From Candidatus Hydrogenedentota bacterium (GTDB lineage: Bacteria; UBA8481; J006): a stretch of DNA of 64,000 bases. The translations under genes and the position numbers were made by a program. Below the pieces are notes generated by a model. The model ran no database searches. It was not told the DNA's origin and saw only the letters and a list, made by a program, of their open reading frames with translations. This document shows positions 46,547-56,551 of the stretch, one piece after another (the stretch's first letter is position 1; every line of letters starts with the position of its first letter). The stretch spans positions 21,552-85,551 of the forward strand of contig RFFU01000094.1 of assembly GCA_003697085.1 (NCBI GenBank). The letters run 5' to 3'.

Positions 46547-47418
46547 AAAAGATTCTTGTCACCTTGTCCTTCTTTTTCCTTGGATTCTTCTTGCTCCTTT
46601 CTTCGAACGCAGTGGCTTTGACAAAGGAGGACGACGCACGAGCGGTCCTTTCCGTGCGGAACGGCCGCCTCCGAGTTGAAACCGCTCGTAACCGAAAAAC
46701 GGTGGGAGCGGGGGAAAACGCCTTCGTTGATCGTCGAGGGCGACTTCGCTTCTTTGGGCACGTTCCCCAACGGCTCGCGCCGGTGCGACATTTTTCAAGT
46801 GCTCTCGTCGTCGTCACAAAGGGAAGACTTCTCTTAAACAAAAGCCTTGTCCTGACGGAACCTCAAATGATCCTTCTCCCCCTCGATACAGAACCTCGTC
46901 CCGTCTCCCCGCGCTTCATCCTCGATTGGAAACGATTTCTCGGCACAACCGTCGAAGAGACACCATGGAGGCAAGCTGTCGTGGGGCGCGACATTCGCGG
47001 ACGAATTCATCACGAGATTTCGCTCGCCGCGGAAAGCCTTCGCCGGAAGAACATCCGAGCGGCGGCCAGCATCGCCTCTCCCGCGGCTCGTTTCGGCCCT
47101 CTCGATCGCGAAGCACTCGCCGCGCGCATCGCCGATCTCCTCCGCGACAACGAAGTCCATTCTCTCGAATGGATACTCACCGATTTCCTCCGCGAACCGA
47201 ACGGCTCCGTCTCCTGTCGCATCCTCGTCGCGGCCGAGATTGCGCCGACGTTTCTTCCTTTCGCCACAACAAGCGTCGCGGCCTCGGGAATCCTGGATTT
47301 CAGGGAGCGAGACGGCCGTTGGCAAATCGAATCGGGAAATGTCACGGCCTTGGACGTGCAGGGAAACACGCTCTTCCGGCGCTTCGTGGATTTCCGTCGC
47401 GAAATCCTGGGCCGTTGA
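46543..47418 (+). CDS. Secreted protein of unknown function in the EPS module
   Basis: I do not recognise this 291-residue protein. It has a Sec signal peptide (KKILVTLSFFFLGFFLLLSSNAVA), an N-terminal beta-rich stretch reminiscent of the preceding FecR-like protein (SVRNGRLRVETARNRKTVGAGENAFVDRRGRL), and a C-terminal alpha/beta part that resembles an NTF2-like fold in outline (AARIADLLRDNEVHSLEWILTDF ... GILDFRERDGRWQIESGNV). The GTG start overlaps the FecR-like stop, so the two are co-translated. Confidence 0.65.
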   Translation: MKKILVTLSFFFLGFFLLLSSNAVALTKEDDARAVLSVRNGRLRVETARNRKTVGAGENAFVDRRGRLRFFGHVPQRLAPVRHFSSALVVVTKGRLLLNKSLVLTEPQMILLPLDTEPRPVSPRFILDWKRFLGTTVEETPWRQAVVGRDIRGRIHHEISLAAESLRRKNIRAAASIASPAARFGPLDREALAARIADLLRDNEVHSLEWILTDFLREPNGSVSCRILVAAEIAPTFLPFATTSVAASGILDFRERDGRWQIESGNVTALDVQGNTLFRRFVDFRREILGR

Positions 47419-47523
47419 TACACTTCGTCCCTTCTTTCGTGTCTCCGGTTTCCCCCCCTCCCCCCCACACTTCGGTCGTCCCGCGATCTTTCCGTTTCTT
47501 CCGAACCGGCTTCCCGGTTGGAA

Positions 47524-47552
47524 TTGACGTCTTGGACCCTCTTCTTCATAAT
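47524..47552 (+). promoter_or_regulatory. Promoter TTGACG-N17-CATAAT of the ExeA-like gene
   Basis: Both hexamers match 5 of 6 consensus bases with ideal 17-nt spacing. The -10 ends 8 nt before ATG 47561, so transcription should begin at the start codon. This is the best promoter/leaderless pair in the window. Confidence 0.7.
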
Positions 47553-47560
47553 CCGCACCT

Positions 47561-49138
47561 ATGATCGACTATCGTTTCGAGAAGGAGCCGTTCGGTGTCG
47601 CGCCTGATCCGGGAATGGTCTTTCGCCACAGCGGCTTCGCGGACGCCTTTGAAGCGCTCGAAGAGGGGATTCACCGAGGGAAAGGATTTCTTGTCATTAC
47701 CGGCGATGTCGGATCCGGAAAGACAACCTTGATGCGTTCCTTCCTCTCCCGCGACGATTCCCGGCTCGTCACCGCCGCCGTGCTCAATACGGGACTCGGT
47801 CCCGACGATCTCCTCTCGACGATCGCTGAGGACCTGGGACTCTCCGTTCCCCCCGCGGCGACACGAAAGGATCTCATCAATCTCCTCTACGACCATCTCC
47901 TCAAGACCTTCGCCTCGGGCAAACAGACCGCCGTCTTCATTGATGAAGCCCAGAATCTTTCGCTGGAATCCCTCGAGGTCGTCCGAATGCTTTCGAACCT
48001 CGAGACGGAAACAGACAAGCTTCTCCAGATCGTCCTCTTCGGACAGAACGAACTCCGTGTTCGGCTTGCCGAGCCCGAGCTGGTGCAACTCCGGAGTCGA
48101 ATCGCCGTTCATCGCCATCTTACGCCGCTTTCGTTGGAAGAGACGACCGAGTATGTCCGCCATCGGCTCGCCGCCGCCAACCCCGCCATTCCCGTTTCCT
48201 TCGATCACAACGCTCTCAAACGTATGTATCGCCTCACCGGCGGCCTTCCCCGCCGGATCAACATTCTCGCCGGCGTAGTGCTTAAAAAGGCCGCGGAATC
48301 GGAGAGTGAGATCGTCACCGAGCAGCACGTACGGGCAGCGGAGGAGGAATTCGCCTCGCTCGATGAGATCGGCGCGGAGGAACGTCCCGAAACCGGTGGG
48401 ATGCCGTGGTCTACAATCGGGGCCTGGTTCGTTCTGATCATCGCTCTTGTTTCGCTCACCGTGCTTCGGTTCCGGAGGATGCGGGAGGAATCGCCTCCGC
48501 CCGAACTTCCCGTCTCGAGTGCTGTCCGCGCTCCCTCTTCCGTACTTCCGGCATCGCGGGAGGAAGCGCCTTCCCCCGAGCGGCTTCCCCTTTTGGCCTT
48601 TTTCCGTGCGAACGCCGAGTCTTTTCCGTTCGATCCCGGTATCCTTGAAATCGCTCGGCCGGAAGCCGTGGCCCGTTCCTTGCACCTCCGCTGGCGAGCA
48701 ATCCAGACGACCGCCGCGGAACTCCGCGCCATTCGTCTCCCCGCTCTTGTCAGGCTTCGCGCACTTCCTCCCGATCAATTTGCATTATTGGAGCCGGTCC
48801 AAGGAGCCGATTCCGAGTCCGTTCTCGTAACTACGGCCGAACGTTCCTCCAGGCTCCCTTGGGAACTCGTCGATCTCGCCCCCGGAACCACTGCCGTCCT
48901 TCTCCTTCCGGAAACGATGCCGGAACGATTGCTTGAATTCGGCATGACCTCGGACTCCGTCCTTCACCTTCAGGAAGCACTCGTCCGCTTTGGAAATTTT
49001 TCCGTGACGCCGAACGGCCATTTCGGTCCGACGACGCTGGCAGCGGTGCGTGATTTCCAGGCGCAGGTCGGATTGACCGAGGACGGAGTCGTTGGCCCGC
49101 GTACGCTGGGAGCGCTTCTCTCTCGAGGCCTCTGGTAG
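47561..49138 (+). CDS. ExeA/GspA-like AAA ATPase with C-terminal peptidoglycan-binding domain
   Basis: The 525-residue protein has an N-terminal ATPase ([23 protein letters not shown]; Walker [12 protein letters not shown]; Walker [12 protein letters not shown]; sensor [17 protein letters not shown]), one membrane helix (about 288-305), a Pro-rich linker, and an outward part ending in a PG_binding_1 domain ([11 protein letters not shown]...[34 protein letters not shown]). This is the GspA/ExeA architecture, which places secretion or export complexes in the cell wall. Relatives occur in exosortase/EPS clusters; no exosortase is seen here. It has its own promoter. Confidence 0.85.
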   Translation: MIDYRFEKEPFGVAPDPGMVFRHSGFADAFEALEEGIHRGKGFLVITGDVGSGKTTLMRSFLSRDDSRLVTAAVLNTGLGPDDLLSTIAEDLGLSVPPAATRKDLINLLYDHLLKTFASGKQTAVFIDEAQNLSLESLEVVRMLSNLETETDKLLQIVLFGQNELRVRLAEPELVQLRSRIAVHRHLTPLSLEETTEYVRHRLAAANPAIPVSFDHNALKRMYRLTGGLPRRINILAGVVLKKAAESESEIVTEQHVRAAEEEFASLDEIGAEERPETGGMPWSTIGAWFVLIIALVSLTVLRFRRMREESPPPELPVSSAVRAPSSVLPASREEAPSPERLPLLAFFRANAESFPFDPGILEIARPEAVARSLHLRWRAIQTTAAELRAIRLPALVRLRALPPDQFALLEPVQGADSESVLVTTAERSSRLPWELVDLAPGTTAVLLLPETMPERLLEFGMTSDSVLHLQEALVRFGNFSVTPNGHFGPTTLAAVRDFQAQVGLTEDGVVGPRTLGALLSRGLW

Positions 49139-49367
49139 TTTCCCTCCGAAAAAAAGACTCCCGCTTCCCCGCTCTCCTCTGTCATTTAAGACCAACAAGG
49201 AGGTCATTTTTGATCGGTCCGGAGATCGGTTATCGTGGAACCTTATGAATTTCAAGATGGCACGGCCATTGCTATTCTCTCGATACGTTCGAAGCGCACC
49301 GTTTTGTCGAGAAGGGACTTTCCCCCATCGAGAAGACGGAGAAATCAAATCAAATGGGAGGGTCGCT

Positions 49368-50780
49368 ATGACACCTAAGGAAGTAACGGCGTTCATCAAG
49401 GAAAAGGGCATTCGGTCCGTGGATTTTAAATTCTTGGATCTACCGGGTCTGTGGCAGCATTTTTCGATTCCCGCGACGGAATTCTCCGAAGAGATATTCG
49501 AGGAAGGCGTGGGATTCGACGGATCGTCGATCCGCGGTTGGAGGGTGATCAATGAATCGGATATGCTCGTGATTCCCGATCCGGAGACCGCCTTTGTCGA
49601 TCCCTTTTACAAGAATCCGACGCTTTCATTCATCTGCAACATCGCTGTTCCACAGACGAGGGAGCCGTATGACCGGGATCCTCGCACGATTGCGCGGAAG
49701 GCGGTCGAATATCTCAAAACGACCGGCATCGGAGACACAGCCTACTTCGGCCCGGAAGCGGAATTCTTCATCTTCGACGACATTCGTTACGAGCAGAATC
49801 AGCACTGCGGGTACTATTTCATCGATTCGGTCGAAGGGCGTTGGAACTCCGGCCGCGAGGAGAATCCGAATCTCGGGTACAAACCCCGGTACAAGGAAGG
49901 CTATTTCCCCTGCCCTCCGATGGATAAGTTCCAGGATCTTCGGGACGAGATGGTCCAGGTAATGGAGCAGTTGGGGATTCGGGTCGAGTGCCAGCATCAC
50001 GAGGTGGCCACCGCGGGACAGGCCGAGATCGATATCCGATTCGAACCGCTCGTCAAGCAGGCCGACAACCTCTATCTCTACAAGTACGTCATCAAGAACG
50101 TCGCGGCGCGCAACGGCAAGACGGCGACTTTCATGCCGAAGCCGCTCTTCCTCGACAATGGAAGCGGAATGCATACCCATGTGTCGCTGTGGAAGGGGGA
50201 CAAGAATCTCTTCGCCGGTGACGGCTATGCCGGGCTTTCGGAGACGGCCCTGTATTTCATCGGCGGACTGCTCAAGCACGCGGCAAGTGTCATCGCTTTC
50301 ACCAATCCGACGACCAACTCCTATAAGCGTCTCGTGCCGGGCTTCGAAGCCCCGGTCAACCTCGCGTACAGCCAATCGAACCGTTCCGCCGCCGTCCGCA
50401 TTCCGATGTATTCCCAGAGCCCGAAGGCGAAGCGGATCGAGTTCCGGTGTCCCGACCCGTCCTGCAACGCCTACTTCGCCTTCACGGCGATGCTTCTGGC
50501 CGGACTGGACGGAATCGAAAATCGAATCGACCCCGGGGAGCCGTTGGACAAGAACATCTATGATCTCTCTCCGGAGGAGAAGAAAGGCGTCCCCTCGACG
50601 CCGGGGAGTCTCGAGGAAGCGCTCGACGCCCTCGAAAAGGATCACGACTTCCTTCTGAAGGGAGACGTCTTTTCCGAAGATGTGTTGCAAGCATGGATCA
50701 ATTACAAGCGGAACGAGGAAGTGGATGCATTGCGGACGCGACCTCATCCCCACGAATTCGAGATGTATTACGACATTTAG
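49368..50780 (+). CDS. glnA: Glutamine synthetase, type I
   Basis: GlnA makes glutamine from glutamate, ammonia and ATP. The 470-residue protein shows [40 protein letters not shown], the ammonia/metal region [29 protein letters not shown], and [18 protein letters not shown] carries the tyrosine adenylylated in GSI-beta enzymes, so AMP-type control is likely. ATG 49368 has GGGAGG 7 nt upstream. It is monocistronic, with a strong terminator after it. No P-II gene is adjacent. Confidence 0.96.
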   Translation: MTPKEVTAFIKEKGIRSVDFKFLDLPGLWQHFSIPATEFSEEIFEEGVGFDGSSIRGWRVINESDMLVIPDPETAFVDPFYKNPTLSFICNIAVPQTREPYDRDPRTIARKAVEYLKTTGIGDTAYFGPEAEFFIFDDIRYEQNQHCGYYFIDSVEGRWNSGREENPNLGYKPRYKEGYFPCPPMDKFQDLRDEMVQVMEQLGIRVECQHHEVATAGQAEIDIRFEPLVKQADNLYLYKYVIKNVAARNGKTATFMPKPLFLDNGSGMHTHVSLWKGDKNLFAGDGYAGLSETALYFIGGLLKHAASVIAFTNPTTNSYKRLVPGFEAPVNLAYSQSNRSAAVRIPMYSQSPKAKRIEFRCPDPSCNAYFAFTAMLLAGLDGIENRIDPGEPLDKNIYDLSPEEKKGVPSTPGSLEEALDALEKDHDFLLKGDVFSEDVLQAWINYKRNEEVDALRTRPHPHEFEMYYDI

Positions 50781-50842
50781 TACGACATCTCCCCCAAACC
50801 GACGCGATCCTCCGGAAGTTTTCTTCCGAGGCGCTTCGATCG

Positions 50843-50879
50843 CGGGAGTCCCGGGTTGCGGGGCTCCCGTTTGTTTTTT
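50843..50879 (+). terminator. Rho-independent terminator of glnA
   Basis: An 11-bp stem (5' arm from 50843 CGGGAG.CCCG, 3' arm to 50869) with one G-T wobble and a five-base loop is followed by TTTGTTTTTT. Confidence 0.88.
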
Positions 50880-51007
50880 CTCGAGCCCGCCGCCACCGGA
50901 AAGGATACGCAGAAAGGACGCGCTCGGAAGAATACGGTGAACGAATACCTCTGGCTGATACGAATCCGCTATCGCGGCGACAAAAACCTTCCCGCCGGCA
51001 CGATTTA

Positions 51008-51016
51008 TGCTAAAAT
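51008..51016 (+). promoter_or_regulatory. Extended -10 promoter box TGC-TAAAAT
   Basis: TAAAAT preceded by TGC, about 118 nt before ATG 51134. The -35 region (TTCCCG at 16-nt spacing) is weak. Confidence 0.4.
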
Positions 51017-51133
51017 TCTTGGAAGACGGGCTTCCGGAAATTGCTCCGAACGACCGAATACTCGGAGCAACCTTCCCGGAAGCCGTCGAGAGAAAAAAAT
51101 CAGGAGGAATCCCTGGAAAGGACGGGTGGTGGT

Positions 51134-51763
51134 ATGATCTTCGGACGAAGAAAGCGGTTCACCGGTGGGGTGGTTTTGGCACTGGTTCTTGTGGTCTTGG
51201 TGGGCACGAGCGGTTGCACGGAACAGGAACAGAGCACGACCACGGGCGCTTTGATCGGAGCCGGACTCGGCGCGGTCATCGGAAATCAGTCTGGGAAAGC
51301 CGTCGAGGGAGCGCTGATCGGAGCGGCTGTCGGTGGTGCTATTGGTTATATTGTCGGAGAATCGCGGACCCAGAGGATTGCCTCGGCGGACCAGACCTAT
51401 TCTCAGCAAGGATACCGTGCCGTCGAAGGACTCCAGATCAAGATCACCGAGGCTTCGGTTTCACCGACCGTGGCTCGCCCGGGGGACGACGTCGATCTCA
51501 ACTCGACCGTCGCGGTCATGGGCCCGGGTTCCGATCCGGTCAAGGTACGCCAACGGATCGCCATCTATAAAGGGCAGGAGTTGGTCGGAGACATTATCGA
51601 AGATCAGTTTGACCTCGAACCGGGAACACACAGGATCTCGAGGCGCATCACGCTTCAGAAGGATTTTCCGGCGGGACGTTATCTTTACGTGACCCACGTG
51701 AAAGCGTATTCTGGGGATGACGTTTCCGAATCCTCCCGGGAGGTTCCCTTCTCGGTCGGCTGA
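51134..51763 (+). CDS. Glycine-zipper lipoprotein
   Basis: This 209-residue lipoprotein has a signal peptide with lipobox TSGC, then a glycine-zipper hairpin (GALIGAGLGAVIGNQSGKAVEGALIGAAVGGAIGYIVG, about residues 37-75), as in the OmpA-like/17-kDa antigen group of outer-membrane lipoproteins. The C-terminal domain is beta-rich (VDLNSTVAVMG, VRQRIAIYKGQELVGDI, FPAGRYLYVTHVKAYSGD), resembling an Ig-like fold. Function unknown; the zipper suggests oligomerisation in the membrane. Confidence 0.8.
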   Translation: MIFGRRKRFTGGVVLALVLVVLVGTSGCTEQEQSTTTGALIGAGLGAVIGNQSGKAVEGALIGAAVGGAIGYIVGESRTQRIASADQTYSQQGYRAVEGLQIKITEASVSPTVARPGDDVDLNSTVAVMGPGSDPVKVRQRIAIYKGQELVGDIIEDQFDLEPGTHRISRRITLQKDFPAGRYLYVTHVKAYSGDDVSESSREVPFSVG

Positions 51764-51881
51764 TCAAGCGTCCGCCGGGCCGTTACAGACAAATCGATTA
51801 TAAGTTCTTTCGGGCGGACCGTCCTGAGATACGGCCTTGGACGGAGAGAGGGGTGGGATGCGTGGGAGAGGGGGGCCTCGT

Positions 51882-52721
51882 CTAGGGACGGGGAAAGCCG
51901 TCCCAGACCTCGACTCCCTCGCGTTGCGGCGGGCGCGCCTGGCCGGGACGCCGCATCTGGACGATGCGAGCCTCCGGCCACCGTTTTCGATAGACCTCGA
52001 TATTGCGCATCGAATCGTCGAACGCCGCCACGACCGTGCCGAGCCGCTCGATGAACCCGGCCGCCTCGTTCTTGAACGGCGCCGCCGGAGCCTTCGGTTT
52101 CGGTTTCATGATCAACATCGTCCGTTCGACTCCGATCGGAAAACCCAGATGCTCCAGTTCCCCCGCCGTTCCCGAAAACATACTGGGTTTGTCCCGGCCT
52201 GTGAGATAGACGATCATCGCCCCGGATTTCCACAACCGATTCACGAAGGCAACCGCTCCCGGGATCGCCGTGTCGAATCTGAGAAATCGATTCGAGAAGA
52301 ACCTGTCAGCCCAGAATTTCAGGGCATGTTCGAGAACGAACAGGTTCGAGATACCGCAGTCCTGAAAGGTATCAACGAGATGGTACTGAACGGAATCCGC
52401 GCGAAGGTTGCGAATCCTCGGAGCGACATCGGGATATGCGTTCCCTTTCTCTTCGACAAACTTCTTCAGAATGGCGCAAGTTCGGGGGCGATTATCCACA
52501 AGCGTTCCCTCAATATCGAAGACAACGATCGGAACCCGTCCCTCGGCCATCACTTTTCCGAAGCTCTTTTTCCAGAAGTCCGCTCGGGAAGAGTCCTCCG
52601 CCGAGATCACCGCGGCAAGGTTTCCGATTCCTCCCAACAAGAATACGACCCCGAGTACCAGAGCGCGGTGGAGGCCGCGCCGGGGAAATCTGTAACTTTC
52701 GTTGTTCCTCATTCTCCTCAT
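51882..52721 (-). CDS. Exported HAD-superfamily-like protein
   Basis: The 279-residue protein has a signal peptide or anchor (about 18-42), then a HAD fold: motif I VVFDIEGTLVD, motif II VYLTGR, and motif IV AAFDDS. In motif I the second acid is Glu rather than the usual Asp (DxD), so standard phosphatase chemistry may be altered. Such exported HAD proteins resemble class B/C acid phosphatases or DUF2608-type proteins. A TATAAT lies 3 nt before the first ATG; ATG 52712 is an alternative start. It is divergent from the mqnC-like gene. Confidence 0.7.
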   Translation of the reverse strand: MRRMRNNESYRFPRRGLHRALVLGVVFLLGGIGNLAAVISAEDSSRADFWKKSFGKVMAEGRVPIVVFDIEGTLVDNRPRTCAILKKFVEEKGNAYPDVAPRIRNLRADSVQYHLVDTFQDCGISNLFVLEHALKFWADRFFSNRFLRFDTAIPGAVAFVNRLWKSGAMIVYLTGRDKPSMFSGTAGELEHLGFPIGVERTMLIMKPKPKAPAAPFKNEAAGFIERLGTVVAAFDDSMRNIEVYRKRWPEARIVQMRRPGQARPPQREGVEVWDGFPRP

Positions 52722-52786
52722 CTCATTATATCATCGGCCGGGAAACTCTGTTGTAAAAAGTCTTTTTCCGAAAGGACGGAAACGAA

Positions 52787-53890
52787 ATGGTTGACCGAGT
52801 CCGCCGCCTGTCTTCAAGCGAGGCTCTTGCTCTCTGGCGCAAGGCCGACACGACCGAATTGAAGGCGCGCGCGCGCGCGGTGCGCAATCGATTCCATAGT
52901 CCGAAAACGGCCACTTATACGATTATGCGGATCGTCAATTTTACGAATGTCTGTGTCGCCCAATGTGACTACTGCGCTTTCTACGTTCTTCCCGGGCACC
53001 CCGGCGGGTACGTCCTCGGCCTCGACGAGATCTTCTCCCGTATCGACGAACTCCTTTCTCTCGGCGGCGACCTGCTGGGTTTCAACGGCGGTTTCAACCC
53101 CGATCTTACCCTCGATTTCTATTGCGATACTTTTCGTGAAATCCGCCGGCGTTATGGAGAATGGATCGAATTCTACGCGTTGACGGTCGCGGAGTTCCTC
53201 TATCTCGCCGACCGCGCGCGGCTCACGTACGACGAATGTGCCCGGCGGCTCCGCGACGCTGGAGTGCTTTGGATCACCGGGGGAGGGGCGGAGATACTAA
53301 CCGAGGACTTCCGCCTTCGCCACAGTCGGCTCAAATATTCCGTCGAGGAATTCTTCGAGGCCCAGCGCGCGCTGATCCGGAACGGCCTCCGCACGACCGC
53401 GACGATGGTCATCGGTTTCGACGAATCCCTCGAGGAACGAATCGAACATCTGGAACGCATCCGTGATTTTCAGGACGAGGTCGGCGGTGCGCTTTACAGT
53501 TTCCTCGTCTGGACCTACAAGCCGCTCCATACCGCTCTGGGGGGAAGAGAGATCTCGGACGAGGAATATCTTCGACACGTCGCACTGTGTCGAGCGTTTC
53601 TCGATAATATTCGTCACATCCGCGTTTCTGTTTTGACGCGCAACGAAACGGCGCTGCGGGCGCTCGATTACGGTGCCGACGATTTCGACCTTCCGATCGA
53701 GGACGAAGTGACGGAGAAAGCCGGGGCCGTCATCGAGAAGGATCTCGAATCTCTCCTTTCCCGTGTTCGGAAACTTGGCTATTCTCCCGTATATCGCCGC
53801 ACGCCACGTTGCCCTCGTTCGCAGGACTGTGATTCGTCTTCCGAAGGGAGTGCGCGAACGGTCTCAAGGAAAGGAGTCGGAGTCGAATGA
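52787..53890 (+). CDS. MqnC/CofH-like radical SAM enzyme
   Basis: The 367-residue protein belongs to the radical SAM group of MqnC (futalosine menaquinone pathway), MqnE and CofG/CofH. It shows VNFTNVCVAQCDYCAFYVLPGHPGGYVL with the CxxxCxxC cluster, LLGFNGGFNPDLTLDFY, and GVLWITGGGAEIL. MqnC (cyclic dehypoxanthinyl futalosine synthase) is the best match by these blocks; CofH/MqnE cannot be excluded and no other men/mqn gene is in the window. ATG 52787 has AAAGGA about 10 nt upstream. Its stop overlaps the OmpA-family gene by four bases. Confidence 0.78.
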   Translation: MVDRVRRLSSSEALALWRKADTTELKARARAVRNRFHSPKTATYTIMRIVNFTNVCVAQCDYCAFYVLPGHPGGYVLGLDEIFSRIDELLSLGGDLLGFNGGFNPDLTLDFYCDTFREIRRRYGEWIEFYALTVAEFLYLADRARLTYDECARRLRDAGVLWITGGGAEILTEDFRLRHSRLKYSVEEFFEAQRALIRNGLRTTATMVIGFDESLEERIEHLERIRDFQDEVGGALYSFLVWTYKPLHTALGGREISDEEYLRHVALCRAFLDNIRHIRVSVLTRNETALRALDYGADDFDLPIEDEVTEKAGAVIEKDLESLLSRVRKLGYSPVYRRTPRCPRSQDCDSSSEGSARTVSRKGVGVE

Positions 53891-55215
53891 GAAATTCCCC
53901 GAGGCATCTTCTCCCGATTCTTTTCCTGATTCTCCCTCATCCCTTCCTTTCCGGCGCCGCCCCGGCCGGCGCGTTGACTCTTCGGGAAGCGACTTTCCGC
54001 GAGGTTGCCCGCATCGAAAAACGGCGGGGTGACGCCCAGGGGGCGCAATTCCTTGAGAAACTCGGCCAAAAACCTCCTGCGCTTCCTCCGGATATTTCGG
54101 TTTCTTACCCGGACCGCTATCGGAACTTGGTTCAAACCTACCGCCTTGCGCGACGTCGTCTCGCCTTCGGCCGTACCCGACCGGACGCCGCACGGTACGA
54201 TGACCGTCTCACGCGAGCCGAAGCCTTTCTCTTTCTGGCGCACTATGAACTGGAGCAGGGAAACCGGGGAGTCTTGAGCGTTATCCGTCGGGCCTTGCGA
54301 GAAGCGGAAAAGGCCTTCGGTGAGGAAGTTCCGGAACCAACGAGAAATTATCGGGTTCCCTCCGATGCTAGCGCCTCTAAAAAACGCTCTCTCTCCCCGC
54401 CGAAAATCGCGGTCACCGCTTCACCCCTCGAACCGCACTTTGGTGAATCCGTCGAGATTTCCTGGACGGTAACGAACGCCAAAACACTCCTTCTCGACGG
54501 AACCGCGGTGCCCCTCTCGGGAAAGAAAACGTTCCTTGCCAAACAAAGACGAGACTTTCGTTTCGAGGCGACCGGTCCGGGGGGAAAGGCCCGGCGACTC
54601 TTCACGGTCAATGTTCTTCCTCGAAAGATCGAACGCTATCCGGCCGCAAGCCTCTTGGCGATTCCGCCCGAGATCATCGAGGAAGAATGTGCGGAACTAC
54701 GCTGGATGGTTTTCGATGCGGATGAGATTTTCCTCGATGGAACACCGGTCGATTCCTTCGGTAGCAGAAGCGTCTGCCCCGAGACGACCACCCGCTACCG
54801 AATCGTGGCCCGCCGCGGTGATGATCGCGCGTTCGCCGCCGTGACCGTCACGGTCCTGCCTCGCGGCTCAAACCCTTGGAGAATCTTCTTCGATTACGAC
54901 GACGACCGGATCCGCGAGGACGCGCTCGATACACTCGTCCAAGTCGCGCGATACCTGCGGATTCACCCGGAACGACGCTTGACGATCGTGGGCCATACCG
55001 ATTCGCGCGGAACGCGCGAATACAACCTCGCTCTTGGAGAACGCCGGGCGCGCGCCGTGAGAAATTACTTCGTTCACGTCTTCGGTATCCATCCGCGCCG
55101 CTTCGTCATTCGTTCGAAGGGTGAGGATGATCCTATCGCTCCCAATACACTTCCGGATGGACGAGACAATCCCGCGGGAAGACGGATGAACCGGAGGGTG
55201 GAGTTTGTCCGTTAG
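53887..55215 (+). CDS. OmpA-family C-terminal domain protein with two Ig-like domains
   Basis: This 442-residue exported protein has a signal peptide (to about residue 28), a helical N-terminal domain (about 30-155), two beta-sandwich domains (about 170-255 and 260-335, each with a LDGT pattern), and an OmpA C-terminal peptidoglycan-binding domain (FDYDDDRIREDALDTL; IVGHTDSRGTREYNLALGERRARAVR). This end should bind the cell wall as Pal does, but no lipobox is present. It is co-translated with the mqnC-like gene (ATGA) and overlaps the next TolB-like gene by 11 bp. Confidence 0.85.
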   Translation: MRNSPRHLLPILFLILPHPFLSGAAPAGALTLREATFREVARIEKRRGDAQGAQFLEKLGQKPPALPPDISVSYPDRYRNLVQTYRLARRRLAFGRTRPDAARYDDRLTRAEAFLFLAHYELEQGNRGVLSVIRRALREAEKAFGEEVPEPTRNYRVPSDASASKKRSLSPPKIAVTASPLEPHFGESVEISWTVTNAKTLLLDGTAVPLSGKKTFLAKQRRDFRFEATGPGGKARRLFTVNVLPRKIERYPAASLLAIPPEIIEEECAELRWMVFDADEIFLDGTPVDSFGSRSVCPETTTRYRIVARRGDDRAFAAVTVTVLPRGSNPWRIFFDYDDDRIREDALDTLVQVARYLRIHPERRLTIVGHTDSRGTREYNLALGERRARAVRNYFVHVFGIHPRRFVIRSKGEDDPIAPNTLPDGRDNPAGRRMNRRVEFVR

Positions 55216-56323
55216 TCTTCATCAATCCAGGAAGAAGCGGAAAGGAGGAACCCGAAATCTCGGCTCCGGCTCGGGCGGGAAGAGGAACGTATTTTGCGCT
55301 CGCCGTGTTCGCGACTTTCGACGGCGCCGAACTTCCCTTTCGGAAGCCTGCTTCCTTCTCGCTTTCGTCCTTTCGACTGTCTTTTCTTCGATCGCTCATT
55401 CGGCCCCCGCGCCGCCGAGTTCCCCCGAGGGGGCCGCGGCCCTGCCGGATGGCTTTCGGATCTCTTCAGCCCTACCGGCACGCTTCGCCTTCGTTATGGA
55501 GAACTCACTCTGGATCGCCGATCCCGCCGATGGTTCGCTGGAACGTATCGAGGGCGAAGACTGGACCAGTCCCGGTTCCCCGACCTTTCTCTCTCCCCGA
55601 GGGGATCGGATCCTCTTCGGCGCTTATCGGCGCCGTCGGTATCCGCCTCATCCCGGTACAATTGACATCTCCGTCTCGAATCTCTACGAGTATCGCAATG
55701 GAAAGGTCTTTCCCTTGACGGATCGGAACGACCTTAACCTTTCTCCTGATTTCTGCCGCGCCACCGGTGCAATCGTTTTCGTCTCGAACCGCCATTCGCA
55801 TCTGCGGAAACTCTTTCCGCGTTACAACACGATCGAACTCTATTACCGCGAAAAGAAATGGCATGCGGCTCGGAAATTCACAGAATCCGGCGGGACGAAG
55901 TTCAATCCTCGATGGTCACCCGACGGAACGCACGTGCTCTTCCTCTGGTACACGCCCGAAACGGCCGGACTCTATCTCCTCGATACGCGGAATGGAAAGG
56001 TTCGAAGGATTTCGGAAACCGGAGACTATGCGACGTGGAGCCCCGATGGTGCCCGGATCGCTTTCGTTCATCAAGGCGAAATTTTTGTTGTCCCGGTCGG
56101 GAAGAACTGTCGTACGCGAGGGACTCCCCGCCTCTTGCTCGGGACTGACCGGCTTCCCGGTTACGCTTCTTTCACCCGGTGGACCGATTACGGTCTACTT
56201 TTCCAGTGGGCGGCGTCCGGCCGAAGCGGGATATCGCTTTACAATTCGAAAAAAGACTTGATCACTGAACTTGTTTCCGCCGATGCCGTCTTCGGCGGCA
56301 GTGATCTCGCGCCGCTATTTTGA
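55205..56323 (+). CDS. TolB-like PD40 beta-propeller exported protein
   Basis: The 372-residue protein has a very basic N-terminus and a signal peptide near residues 45-68, then PD40-type propeller blades (FNPRWSPDGTHVLFLW, YATWSPDGARIAFVHQGEIFVV, FLSPRGDRILFGAY). TolB is the best-known relative; it lacks the separate TolB N-terminal domain. It starts with TTG inside the end of the OmpA-family gene; no better start is available. The pairing of a cell-wall-binding OmpA protein with a TolB-like propeller recalls Pal-TolB. Confidence 0.72.
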   Translation: MSVSLHQSRKKRKGGTRNLGSGSGGKRNVFCARRVRDFRRRRTSLSEACFLLAFVLSTVFSSIAHSAPAPPSSPEGAAALPDGFRISSALPARFAFVMENSLWIADPADGSLERIEGEDWTSPGSPTFLSPRGDRILFGAYRRRRYPPHPGTIDISVSNLYEYRNGKVFPLTDRNDLNLSPDFCRATGAIVFVSNRHSHLRKLFPRYNTIELYYREKKWHAARKFTESGGTKFNPRWSPDGTHVLFLWYTPETAGLYLLDTRNGKVRRISETGDYATWSPDGARIAFVHQGEIFVVPVGKNCRTRGTPRLLLGTDRLPGYASFTRWTDYGLLFQWAASGRSGISLYNSKKDLITELVSADAVFGGSDLAPLF

Positions 56324-56411
56324 CTCGAAAGGATGAACGGTAAACGATGAACGAACACTACCTTCTAGTTCCCTTTTGCCTTTTGACTTTTGCCTTTCTC
56401 TTTTGCCGTAT

Positions 56412-56485
56412 TTTCCGTGTCTTCCGTGGTTTCTTCCCCTCCGCGTCGTCCGAGTTTTCCGTGTCTTCCGTGGTCCTTTCGTTCA
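56412..56485. repeat. TTCCGTGTCTTCCGTGG low-complexity repeats
   Basis: Two blocks of TTTTCCGTGTCTTCCGTGG are separated by about 30 nt. Related strings occur at about 59125-59250 on the same strand, and the CACGAGAGCACACGAGAG variants near 62850 and 63030 look like relatives. Confidence 0.7.
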
Positions 56486-56551
56486 TCACCGTTTTTCATT
56501 CAACGCTTTTCCTTTTTTGCCGAATTCCTTTCCAATGCCGGCCCGTTCTTT

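Larger units (their letters stand above)
50781..51133. other. Intergenic region with glnA terminator and lipoprotein promoter
   Basis: The gap contains the terminator at 50843-50879 and a TAAAAT box at 51011-51016. I see no gene. Confidence 0.5.
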
